NCBI RefSeq assembly: GCF_015548375.1
Contig: NZ_JADMWW010000006.1
Location: 1-64,000 of the forward strand
Length of the DNA: 64,000 nt
Reading direction: 5' to 3'
Source: Collinsella aerofaciens
GTDB lineage: Bacteria > Actinomycetota > Coriobacteriia > Coriobacteriales > Coriobacteriaceae
In this document: positions 25,285 through 32,392 of the stretch, piece by piece
Layout of the letters: each line of letters starts with the position of its first letter
Numbering within the stretch: the stretch's first letter is position 1
Position numbers and translations under genes: made by a program
The notes under the pieces: generated by a model
The model's input: the letters and a program-made list of their open reading frames with translations, nothing else
The model's database searches: none
Told to the model about the DNA's origin: nothing

Positions 25285-26349
25285 ATGAACAACAGCCTCC
25301 GCGGTCGCGACTACATCAACATCCATGATCTCTCCTCCGAGGATTTCCGCTATCTCATCGATCTTGCCTGGAACCTTAAGGCTCAGAAGAAGTCTGGTGT
25401 CGACCAGCGCTACTTCCCCGGCAAAAACGTCCTCGCCAACTTTGAGTGGGGCTCGACCCGTACTCGTTGCGCATTCGAGACCTCCTGCAACGATTTGGGC
25501 ATGGGCTTCACTTATCTGACCAACTCCCACATGGGTGACTGCGAGACCGTCAAGGACGCCATGCGCGTCTTTAACGGCATGTATGATCTCATCGTCTATC
25601 GCGCACAGAAGGACGAGCAGTTCCTCTATGACGTCGCCGACCTGGTTGACATCCCGGTCATCAATGCCCTTACTCTCGGCGATCACCCGACTCAGATGCT
25701 CGCTGACGCTCTTACGATGGAAGAGCAATGGGGCGGTTTGCGTACGAGCCGCGGCAAGAAGATGGCTTTCGTTGGCAACTGCGCCGGCGCCCCGGTGTGG
25801 TATGGCCGTCTGTGCGCTATGCTCGACATGGACTTCCTCGCCATCGGCCCCGACGACCTCCGTCATCAGATGTGCAAGGAAATGATCGAAGAGGTGGAGG
25901 CCTGCTACGCCAAGTACGCTCCCAATAGGACCTTTACCATCACCTCTGACCTCGATGCCCTGGATGGCGTTGACGTTATCGTTACCGAGGAGTGGCGCTA
26001 CATCAACCCCGAGTGCGGCGAAGAGGTTCTGGATCCCGACGACTACAACTCCTGGCTGGGCGATGCCGAGTCTTTGTACCCCTATCGCGTCACCAGCGAG
26101 CTGTGCAAGCGCACCAACAATCCCGACATCTTCTGCATGCATGAGCTTCCCTCTGTCCATAACGCAGATCACCGTGTCGGCAAAATGCTCCTCGACCAGT
26201 GCAAGAACGACCTCCATCGCGAAATCATCACCGAGGGCTTTGAGATTGCCGACGAGTGCTTTGAGGCCAACGTTTCGGTCATCTTCCGTGAGGCAGAGAA
26301 CCGTCAGCACACCATCAAGGCCGTTATGTGTGCCCTTCTGGGTCTCTAG
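25285..26349 (+). CDS. aspartate/ornithine carbamoyltransferase family protein with unusual active site
   Basis: 354 residues from ATG 25285 (GAAAGGAAAT upstream). The carbamoyl-phosphate site is normal: STRTR (57-61) and HPTQ (134-137). The second-substrate motif HCLP of ornithine and putrescine carbamoyltransferases is HELP (286-289), so the cysteine that contacts the amino substrate is a glutamate, and the SMG-loop region near 250 is also different. By context it should phosphorolyse the product of the deiminase (carbamoylputrescine or similar) to carbamoyl phosphate plus an amine. The substrate may not be putrescine. It is 123 bp after the deiminase gene and 11 bp before the transporter. 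Confidence 0.8.
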   Translation: MNNSLRGRDYINIHDLSSEDFRYLIDLAWNLKAQKKSGVDQRYFPGKNVLANFEWGSTRTRCAFETSCNDLGMGFTYLTNSHMGDCETVKDAMRVFNGMYDLIVYRAQKDEQFLYDVADLVDIPVINALTLGDHPTQMLADALTMEEQWGGLRTSRGKKMAFVGNCAGAPVWYGRLCAMLDMDFLAIGPDDLRHQMCKEMIEEVEACYAKYAPNRTFTITSDLDALDGVDVIVTEEWRYINPECGEEVLDPDDYNSWLGDAESLYPYRVTSELCKRTNNPDIFCMHELPSVHNADHRVGKMLLDQCKNDLHREIITEGFEIADECFEANVSVIFREAENRQHTIKAVMCALLGL

Positions 26350-26360
26350 GAGCTGTATCA

Positions 26361-27626
26361 ATGGAAAATGCAAAGTTAAAGAGCAGCAAGGTTTACGCAT
26401 GGGTTCTCGTAATCGCGCTCGGCCTTATGTCTGCCGGCACGACCGGATCCTATAGCGTCATCGCGGGCTCCTTCGTCGCACCCGTGTGCGAGGAGTTCGG
26501 GTTTGACTATTCCATCTTCTCGTATTACTTCACCGCAACGCTCATTGGTCTTGCGGCAGCTCTTCCGTTTGTCGGAAAACTCATTCCCAAGGTCGTTGGC
26601 AAGGTTTGGCTCCCCGTTGTCGAGCTTATTTTGCTTGCTGCCGGCGCAGGCATGGCCTTCTACACCGAAGTCTGGATGTTCATCGCCGCTGGCGCCCTGA
26701 TTGGCGTTTGCTTCGCCTTCACCACCGGCGTCGCCATGTCCGACGTTATTGACCAGTGGTTCAAAAAATCTGGTGGCCTGGCAATCGGTCTCGCTTGGGC
26801 AGTGAACTCGATTTACATGCTCATCATGAGCCCCGTCATCACCTCTGTCATCGAGGCCGCTGGCTGGAGGACTGGCTATCTGGTGCTCGCTGGCGTCTCC
26901 GCCGTGCTCATTCTCCCCGCTTCCGTCCTGATTATTCGCTATAAGCCTCAGGACAAGGGCATGCTGCCCTATGGCTACGTCGAGGGCGAGACGGTCACCG
27001 AGACCGAGGAGACGACCGAGGATAGCACGCGTGGCGTTAGCTATGCGCGCGCCATTAAGTCGCCTGCCTTCTTCTTCTGCATCGGCTTCCTCTGTCTCGT
27101 TCAGCTCACTTGCTGCATGAACCAGCTCTTCCCGACGTATGCTTCCGAGGTTGGTTTTAGCCCCATGGTGGGCGGCTTCATGGTATCCGCTGCATCGCTC
27201 TTCGATCTGTTCCTCAATCCGATCGTCGGCACCACTTGCGATAGGTTCGGCAGCACGAAGGCCATTCTGGGCTGGCTCGCTGTCTCCATCCTCTCCTTTG
27301 TCATGCTCATGATGAGCAGCGGCAACTCGACGCTCAGCATCCTCGCAGCAGGCGTGAACGACGTAATGTACGTCATCGCTGGCACTGCCCTGACCGTTTT
27401 GGTTATGGATGTCTTTGGCTCCCGCGATTTCGGTCGCATCTTCGCGCTGATCTGCTCCGTGGGCTATATCGTCGGCGCCTTTGGCATGCCCGTTATGATG
27501 AAGGTCTATGAGCTTGTCGGCTCCTTCCAGGGCGTCTTCATCTTCTGCATCGCATGCAACGTTATTATCGGCCTGTTCTTGCTGCTGGCAAAAAAGACTG
27601 GTAAGAACCTCTCCTGGGACGAATAG
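26361..27626 (+). CDS. OFA-family MFS transporter
   Basis: 421 residues, twelve membrane helices in two halves, from ATG 26361 (AGGAG eight bases upstream, overlapping the previous stop). It shows the N-terminal ALGLMSAGTTGSYSVIAGSF, the loop MSDVIDQWFKKSGGLAIGLA and the second-half QLTCCMNQLFPTYASEVGF. The family contains the oxalate/formate antiporter and many uncharacterised exchangers. Third gene of the deiminase operon, so it probably imports the substrate or exchanges it for the amine product. A frameshifted paralogue lies at 21703. Confidence 0.88.
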   Translation: MENAKLKSSKVYAWVLVIALGLMSAGTTGSYSVIAGSFVAPVCEEFGFDYSIFSYYFTATLIGLAAALPFVGKLIPKVVGKVWLPVVELILLAAGAGMAFYTEVWMFIAAGALIGVCFAFTTGVAMSDVIDQWFKKSGGLAIGLAWAVNSIYMLIMSPVITSVIEAAGWRTGYLVLAGVSAVLILPASVLIIRYKPQDKGMLPYGYVEGETVTETEETTEDSTRGVSYARAIKSPAFFFCIGFLCLVQLTCCMNQLFPTYASEVGFSPMVGGFMVSAASLFDLFLNPIVGTTCDRFGSTKAILGWLAVSILSFVMLMMSSGNSTLSILAAGVNDVMYVIAGTALTVLVMDVFGSRDFGRIFALICSVGYIVGAFGMPVMMKVYELVGSFQGVFIFCIACNVIIGLFLLLAKKTGKNLSWDE

Positions 27627-27676
27627 TTCGATTCGTCTTAGACATACGCTGTAGGGCTTAACCTGCAGCCGCTTTG

Positions 27677-27705
27677 GGGCATCGACTAACATCGGTGCCC
27701 TTTTT
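27677..27705 (+). terminator. intrinsic terminator of the deiminase operon
   Basis: GGGCATCG / CGGTGCCC stem (one G-U pair) followed by TTTTT. Confidence 0.8.
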
Positions 27706-27710
27706 CATCG

Positions 27711-27743
27711 AATGTGACAAAGGAGCAGCCACTTTGTCACATT
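27711..27743. repeat. REP-like palindrome, TGTGACA type
   Basis: AATGTGACAAAG and CTTTGTCACATT flank a nine-base centre in which the usual GGGAC/GTCCC core is partly degenerate. Directly follows the terminator of the deiminase operon. Confidence 0.85.
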
Positions 27744-27758
27744 GAGTGGCATGTAAAT

Positions 27759-27941
27759 CGAGGTCTAATACTTTTCCGAGAAGTGAACGGCCATACTTGG
27801 ACCTCCGAAGCATCGACATTTTTAGACGTCAAACCCGCAGGATTTGGCTGGCAAAACCGCAGGAAATTGCATCTCGAAAGTGCCGATGCTTCGGGGGCCC
27901 GTTTTCACTCGTTCACTTCTCGGGAAAAGTATTAAACCTCG
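27759..27941. repeat. 183-bp long-stem hairpin element
   Basis: Outer arms 27759-27789 and 27910-27941 pair over about 31 bases with one bulge and one transition. An inner 11-bp stem (CCGAAGCATCG at 27805-27815 with its complement at 27884-27894) carries an apical 68-nt region. No convincing frame lies inside. With the REP copies on either side this accounts for most of the 448-bp gap between the transporter and the Dus gene. It could be a small non-autonomous mobile element or a structured RNA. Confidence 0.8.
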
Positions 27942-28023
27942 TTGTATGGGGTGCGGCTGGAGGGTGGTCATCGTTCAGTAGCTACCTCTTCCTTGTGAAT
28001 CGCCTGAAGCGCAAGGCATAATG

Positions 28024-28056
28024 CATGTGACAAAGGGACGGCCCCTTTGTTGTGTT
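28024..28056. repeat. REP-like palindrome, degenerate TGTGACA type
   Basis: CATGTGACAAAGGGAC pairs imperfectly with CCCCTTTGTTGTGTTG. Located 19 bp before the Dus start codon, within its leader. Confidence 0.75.
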
Positions 28057-28074
28057 GATATGAGAGAAGAGTAG

Positions 28075-29028
28075 ATGATCCTTTCGCTGGCCCCTATGGA
28101 GGGGATTACCGGGCATGTGTTCCGTCGCGTGCATGCGGAGTGCTTCGGTGCGCTCGATTGCTATTACACGCCGTTTTTGCCGCCGCCGCGGGTGGGAAAC
28201 CGCTTTGGCGGCAAGGCGTTTAAGGAGATCGATCCTGCCAATAACCAGGGGCTCAACGTGGTGCCTCAGCTGATGTCCAAGAACGCGGACGAGTTTGTGT
28301 GGGCGGCACAGGTGCTCGCCGACATGGGCTACCGCGAGGTCAATCTCAACTTGGGTTGCCCTTCGGGAACGGTTGTCGCCAAGGGCAAGGGCTCGGGTTT
28401 CTTGCGCAATCTCGACGAGCTCGAGGCGTTCTTAAGCGATGTGTGCGAGCGGTCGCCGTTGCCGGTGTCGGTAAAGACCAGGCTGGGGCTGGAGAATGAC
28501 GACGAATACGAGCGCGTGCTCGATCTGTATTGCCGCATGCCGTTGGCAGAGCTGATCGTGCATCCGCGCGTACAGAAGGACCGCTATACGGGCTTGCCGC
28601 GCAAAGAGTTTTATGGCGAGACGCTGGAGCGTGCGCCGTTCCCCGTGGCCTATAACGGTGACATTTTTGATCTTGAGGATATGGACGCGCTGGTGGAGGC
28701 CTATCCCGGCACGCGCCATGTGATGTTGGGGCGTGGCCTGCTCGCGAACCCCGCTCTGGCTCGCATGGTCAAGGGCGGCCCTGCTGCAACGGCTGCTGAG
28801 CTGCAGCGCTTCCACGACACGCTGTTTGCGGCATATGCAGAAGAGATTGGCGGCAATGCGGTCTTCCGCATGAAGGAGTGGTGGTTCTACGCCAAGTGCG
28901 CTTTCGCTGATCCCGCTACCGTCCACAAGATCGTACGCAAGACCAAAAAGGTCGACGAATACCGCGCTGCCGTCGAGCGCGTCTTTCGTGAACAGCCGCT
29001 TGCACCCACAGCTCGCTTCCACGGCTAA
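28075..29028 (+). CDS. dus: tRNA-dihydrouridine synthase
   Basis: 317 residues from ATG 28075. TIM-barrel flavoprotein with LAPMEGITGHVFRR at the FMN site, catalytic Cys95 in NLNLGCPSGTVVAKGKGSG, and HPRVQKDRYTG with YNGDIF for FMN phosphate contacts, followed by the helical tRNA-binding tail. It reduces uridines in the D-loop of tRNA with NADPH. Which position it modifies cannot be assigned. Single-gene unit between palindromic elements. Confidence 0.93.
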   Translation: MILSLAPMEGITGHVFRRVHAECFGALDCYYTPFLPPPRVGNRFGGKAFKEIDPANNQGLNVVPQLMSKNADEFVWAAQVLADMGYREVNLNLGCPSGTVVAKGKGSGFLRNLDELEAFLSDVCERSPLPVSVKTRLGLENDDEYERVLDLYCRMPLAELIVHPRVQKDRYTGLPRKEFYGETLERAPFPVAYNGDIFDLEDMDALVEAYPGTRHVMLGRGLLANPALARMVKGGPAATAAELQRFHDTLFAAYAEEIGGNAVFRMKEWWFYAKCAFADPATVHKIVRKTKKVDEYRAAVERVFREQPLAPTARFHG

Positions 29029-29029
29029 C

Positions 29030-29085
29030 TAGTCATCGGGGGCGTTCTTTAACGACTGGTCATTTAAGGACGTCCCCAACGACTA
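29030..29085. repeat. REP-like hairpin, CTAGTCAT type
   Basis: TAGTCATCGGGGGCGTTCTT pairs with AAGGACGTCCCCAACGACTA with several wobble pairs. It starts two bases after the Dus stop codon. A related unit lies at 54270. The core again contains GGAC/GTCC. Confidence 0.75.
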
Positions 29086-29093
29086 TGTAGCAA

Positions 29094-29158
29094 AAACATG
29101 TACACCAGCATCCAAAGATGTCGAAAAATGTCGACTTTGGATGCTGGTGTACATGTTT
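29094..29158. repeat. stem-loop element, copy A
   Basis: Perfect 24-bp arms (AAACATGTACACCAGC... and complement) around a 17-nt loop ATGTCGAAAAATGTCGA. The same unit recurs at 30168-30233 in the same orientation. The loop heptamer ATGTCGA also forms the palindrome before the antitoxin gene at 29462. Confidence 0.9.
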
Positions 29159-29179
29159 GGGTCCGACGGGGGAGCGGGC

Positions 29180-29446
29180 CTAGGCAATCAGTGCATCAAG
29201 TGTAATGAGCTCTCTGAGCCGCTCCGTGCGTGTTTGCCCATGGCGTTTGGCTTTTTCGTCAAACGCCTCAAGAATCGATTCGCCCACACGTGCTGATATA
29301 ACGACGCTCGGCTCATCGGAGGTTGGTGGCCTTCCCAACTTGATGGTGTGACCTTTCGGCCACTCATCTTTTTCGTAGGCTTCCGCGGCTTTCTTCAACT
29401 CTCCGGGAGCAAACCCCATCATCTTTTCGAGCTGCTTAGCATCCAT
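29180..29446 (-). CDS. ribbon-helix-helix (CopG/BrnA-like) antitoxin-type protein, orphan
   Basis: 88 residues from ATG 29446 with AGGAGG four bases upstream; the frame is open further up but crosses the operator. A helical head (MDAKQLEKMMGFAPGELKKA) is followed by a KLGRPP strand and a C-terminal RHH unit, SVVISARVGESILEAFDEKA then RHGQTRTERLREL. RHH antitoxins repress their own operon. No toxin gene is on either side, so it is an orphan or its partner was lost. It sits between the two copies of the stem-loop element, which share the heptamer ATGTCGA with its probable operator. Confidence 0.72.
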   Translation of the reverse strand: MDAKQLEKMMGFAPGELKKAAEAYEKDEWPKGHTIKLGRPPTSDEPSVVISARVGESILEAFDEKAKRHGQTRTERLRELITLDALIA

Positions 29447-29461
29447 GGCGCCTCCTATCGA

Positions 29462-29476
29462 TCGACATAATGTCGA
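29462..29476 (-). promoter_or_regulatory. palindromic operator of the RHH gene
   Basis: TCGACATAATGTCGA, a 15-bp palindrome, lies 16 bp before the start codon of the leftward RHH gene. Just upstream on that strand are AT-rich promoter-like sequences including TTGTATACAA. Confidence 0.6.
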
Positions 29477-29722
29477 GCGCCGGTTCTCGGATTCTCTTTT
29501 TGTATACAATTTTGTAGACAAAAATACAAGCAGTTCATCGGGCTAATTAGCTTGTTTTGACCTGCCTGTTCGATAGGAAATGAGCATTGACGGCTTCGAT
29601 ACTCCTTTGCTTTTTAGCTTGGAATTTGGATGCTCATTGAACTTCCGGAGGGGAGCCCTTTATTAAGCTATTGAGATTCTGGGCAGGAGCTCTCACTGGT
29701 CTTCGGTAATGGGGCCAGCTTA

Positions 29723-29747
29723 ATTCGCGACACAGTGTGTCGCGAAT
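29723..29747. repeat. 25-bp palindrome ATTCGCGACACA-G-TGTGTCGCGAAT
   Basis: Perfect 12-bp arms and a single central base. No T-run. Could be an operator or recombination site; no neighbouring gene explains it. Confidence 0.75.
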
Positions 29748-29848
29748 GGGAGTAGTCGTTAGGTGTCCTTCATCAATGGCTACTCATATAAGAACGTTCA
29801 AGTGTCGGATTTTGTCATTTAGTGTCGCTCTCAGCGACTATTCTGGAG

Positions 29849-30072
29849 GGTCAAAAAAGGGCAAATATGAGTACTGTTGCCATTATGGTTGCATTTATTT
29901 GCTATAAATTGTAGCTCCTGATGAGATTTGTTCCCATTAAGAGCTACTTTTATTGAACATATGAGGAGAAATAACGTCGTCTGCGGACGAGTGGAACGTT
30001 GAATAGTTCCTGAAGTGATCAAAATCGCTGCTACTAAACAGGTAGCAGTACTCATATTTGCCCTTTTTGACC
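29849..30072. repeat. 27-28-bp inverted repeat flanking ~170 bp
   Basis: The left arm (29849-29876) and right arm (30046-30072) are reverse complements except for one extra A. The segment between them could be inverted by a recombinase, or the arms may be an inverted duplication of a coding scrap (KKGKYEYC is encoded in both). Confidence 0.75.
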
Positions 30073-30167
30073 ACAGCCCTCTCGGAAACCTTTCCAGAGG
30101 CGTCAAACAGCCATAATCCAAAGGTCTCCTCAAACAATTAGCCGGCCAAGAGCGTCCATGACTACCA

Positions 30168-30233
30168 AAAAGCTGTACGCCAGCATCCAAAGATGTCGAA
30201 AAATGTCGACTTTGGATGCTGGTGTACATGTTT
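30168..30233. repeat. stem-loop element, copy B
   Basis: Identical to copy A at 29094 from CCAGCATCC through the loop to the end of the right arm and GGGTC. The left arm has point changes (AGCTGTACG for ACATGTACA) that are not compensated on the right. Confidence 0.88.
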
Positions 30234-30275
30234 GGGTCGTATGGGTTGGGGCCCTGGACGGACAGAGCGTGCGTA

Positions 30276-30521
30276 CTAGAGCAGGTTTTCCTGCACCCAC
30301 GCGATGATGTCGCTCGATTCGTAGAGTGGTTTGCCGTCGATGAACAGGCAGGGAACCTGGCGTTTTCCGCCGACGGCGATGAGTGTCTGTTCGGCATCGG
30401 AATCGGTCGAGATATTGCGCTCGGGAATGGTCACGCCGTTATCGGCCAAAAAGTGCTTGACCTTTAAGCAATACGGGCAGCCGGTCATAACGTACAGCGC
30501 GAGCTCGTGATTAGTAGCCAT
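30276..30521 (-). CDS. glutaredoxin
   Basis: 81 residues. Thioredoxin-fold protein with redox motif CPYC (Cys15, Cys18), the cis-proline segment RQVPCLFIDG and the C-terminal ESSDIIAWVQE. It reduces protein or low-molecular disulfides in the cytoplasm and could equally serve a NrdH- or mycoredoxin-like role, because glutathione is often absent in this lineage. Single-gene unit, 52 bp after the regulator gene at 30574 on the same strand. Confidence 0.9.
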   Translation of the reverse strand: MATNHELALYVMTGCPYCLKVKHFLADNGVTIPERNISTDSDAEQTLIAVGGKRQVPCLFIDGKPLYESSDIIAWVQENLL

Positions 30522-30573
30522 AGGTCTCCAATCGGTTGAGGTTTTGTTTTTAAATACCCAAAGCCGCCGCGGT

Positions 30574-31401
30574 CTATGCGCGCGTCAACGAAGACTCGAT
30601 GGCCTGGACCAGAAACGCCGTGGCTCCGGTGGCGCAGGGCTTGTCGTAGTAGTCAACAAAGCGCTGGTCGGCAAGATAACCGTGGGCGAGGCCCAGGTAC
30701 GCCTCGTCTTGGGGCTCGCATCCCCAGTTGAGAGCAATCCAGCGACGATGCATCGCGACAAGCTTACGAGCCTCGTTGCTCTCTGGGTCGCCAATGCCCA
30801 TGGCAATTGAGAGCTGGCCCAGAATAGCGCGTTCAAGTTCCTTCATGTCGTTCCATGTCTCGGGGTCCATGTCCAGCAACGCTTCGTTTGCTGCATCGAT
30901 AGCCTCATCGCCGTAGCGCGCCCGCGCCTCGGCACCGTAGCGCGCCTCGTTTTCCTGCATGGTGCGCCAGCGCTCCAGTTGCGGCAGGACGGCGCCCATG
31001 AGCGAGACGGCTTCGTCGAGCGACATGCCGGTGTTTTGTGCCAGGCGCGGGGCACAATCCTCAATCATTGCCTCCATGGTGGTGTCATAGGTGTACTTGC
31101 CGTGGTCGTAGCACCACTTGCAGTAATGATCGGTCGCGGTGCCCGTGGCATCGGTGCCGCAGTCGTCGGGCGTGAGTATCATGCCGCAGCTCTGGCAATA
31201 GTGCTCAGGCATTTCGAGCAGGTGGGACAGCGGTTCTCCGGTTACGGCGGCGATGAGCTTCATCATGTCGATGCCCGGTGTGACCTCGCCGCGCTCCCAC
31301 CGGCTGATGGCCTGGCGTGTGACGAAGAGCTTAGCGGCAAGCTGCTCTTGGGTAAGGTGATGGGCGCGACGGACAGCAATGAGCTTTTCTGCAAAGGCCA
31401 T
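30574..31401 (-). CDS. XRE regulator with zinc ribbon and TipAS ligand domain
   Basis: 275 residues. Domains in order: XRE helix-turn-helix (residues about 5-60; LTQEQLAAKLFVTRQAISRW), a zinc ribbon with Cys69, Cys72, Cys94 and Cys97 (YCQSCGM, HYCKWCY), and a C-terminal helical TipAS-like domain (about 120-270) with ALLDMDPETWNDM, VAMHRRWI and the globin-like tail. TipAS domains bind cyclic thiopeptide-type antibiotics. Replacing the usual MerR head with an XRE head is known in several Gram-positives. The regulator is likely a drug sensor; the target is not evident. It is divergent from trmO. Confidence 0.83.
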   Translation of the reverse strand: MAFAEKLIAVRRAHHLTQEQLAAKLFVTRQAISRWERGEVTPGIDMMKLIAAVTGEPLSHLLEMPEHYCQSCGMILTPDDCGTDATGTATDHYCKWCYDHGKYTYDTTMEAMIEDCAPRLAQNTGMSLDEAVSLMGAVLPQLERWRTMQENEARYGAEARARYGDEAIDAANEALLDMDPETWNDMKELERAILGQLSIAMGIGDPESNEARKLVAMHRRWIALNWGCEPQDEAYLGLAHGYLADQRFVDYYDKPCATGATAFLVQAIESSLTRA

Positions 31402-31529
31402 AGCGGCTCCTTTCTGCTGGTTGATGGCTTAAGCATACGCGGCGGCAGGCGCCCTTCCAAGCAACCGTTGGTTGCACGACGGGGGACCGCGGCGAAGAAT
31501 TGCGCGCAACGCCCCACGCCTCCATGCCG

Positions 31530-31535
31530 TACAAT
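31530..31535 (+). promoter_or_regulatory. -10 box of a probable leaderless trmO transcript
   Basis: TACAAT lies seven bases before ATG 31543, and no ribosome site precedes that codon. This spacing is what is expected if transcription begins at the A of the start codon. Confidence 0.5.
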
Positions 31536-31542
31536 GACCGGC

Positions 31543-32280
31543 ATGGAACCTATCGCACGCATACATACCGACCTGCCGCAGAAGTTCGGCATTCCGCGCA
31601 ACAGCTTTTTGGCGCCCCATCTGCAGGGACGAATCTTTTTTGAGCCGGAATTTGCCTCCAATGCAGCGGTTGAGGGCCTGGACTCCTTCTCTCACCTGTG
31701 GCTGCTGTGGCGCTTCGAAAACGGAACGCCCGGCGGCACGGCTAAGGATATTGCCGTCGACGCTAAAACGCAGGACAGGTCCGGCACCAACGCAAAATGG
31801 TCGAAAACCGTGCGCCCGCCGCGTCTGGGCGGAGCCGAACGTGTGGGAGTGTTTGCCACGCGCAGTCCGTTTCGCCCTAATCCCATCGGGCTCACCTGCG
31901 TCAAGCTTGATCGTGTCGAGCTCACCGACGATGGCCCCATCATCCATGTGTTGGGGGCCGACCTGCGCGACGGTACGCCCATCTACGACATCAAGCCCTA
32001 CATTCCGTTTGCGGACTGCCACCCGGATGCGACCGGAGGCTGGATCGAGGATGCTCCGTGGCAAGAGCTCGATGTTGAGTTTCCGCAAGCACTGCAGGAT
32101 ATGGTCCCGCCCGCAAAGCTCCTCGGCTTGGTCGAGGTCCTTCGCCAAGACCCGCGCCGCGCGGGCAGCAAGCACGAGCCACACCGCGTCTATCATCTGG
32201 CTTACGCCGGGCTCGACATATCGTTTACGGTCGATGAAACCCAGCTAACCGTAGTTGCCGTCAACGACGCGCAAGACTAA
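31543..32280 (+). CDS. trmO: tRNA (N6-threonylcarbamoyladenosine37-N6)-methyltransferase TrmO
   Basis: 245 residues from ATG 31543; an ATG three codons earlier is possible. The TrmO/TsaA beta-barrel shows SHLWLLWRF, RVGVFATRSPFRPNPIGL (the SAM loop) and GADLRDGTPIYDIKPYIP. It methylates t6A37 in threonine tRNA using SAM. There is no recognisable ribosome site, but a -10 box stands seven bases before the ATG, so the mRNA may be leaderless. Divergent from the TipAS regulator gene and followed by the malY-like gene on the same strand. Confidence 0.92.
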   Translation: MEPIARIHTDLPQKFGIPRNSFLAPHLQGRIFFEPEFASNAAVEGLDSFSHLWLLWRFENGTPGGTAKDIAVDAKTQDRSGTNAKWSKTVRPPRLGGAERVGVFATRSPFRPNPIGLTCVKLDRVELTDDGPIIHVLGADLRDGTPIYDIKPYIPFADCHPDATGGWIEDAPWQELDVEFPQALQDMVPPAKLLGLVEVLRQDPRRAGSKHEPHRVYHLAYAGLDISFTVDETQLTVVAVNDAQD

Positions 32281-32392
32281 CCAGCCATTCGTCCGCACCC
32301 GTCAAATTAAGCGCCAAACCCCGCGCCAAAACCGCCCACGCTGGTGGACAATAACGCCTACCAAAACAATCAACTTTGCACGGGAGTCCAGC

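Larger units (their letters stand above)
29477..30275. other. AT-richer intergenic region without a supported gene
   Basis: About 800 bp with lower GC than the surroundings. Holds a 25-bp palindrome (29723-29747), a 27-28-bp inverted repeat (29849-29876 / 30046-30072) and the second stem-loop copy (30168-30233). A 66-codon leftward frame from TTG 30137 (FEETFGLWLFDASGKVSERA, then KKGKYEYCYLF) looks partly protein-like but lacks ATG and family, and the inverted repeat lies within it; it may be a scrap of a lost gene. Signs of acquired and rearranged DNA. Confidence 0.6.

Noticed and set aside
29937-30137. 66-codon leftward gene starting at TTG
   Set aside because: Partly protein-like, but lacks ATG and family and overlaps one arm of an inverted repeat; more likely a scrap.
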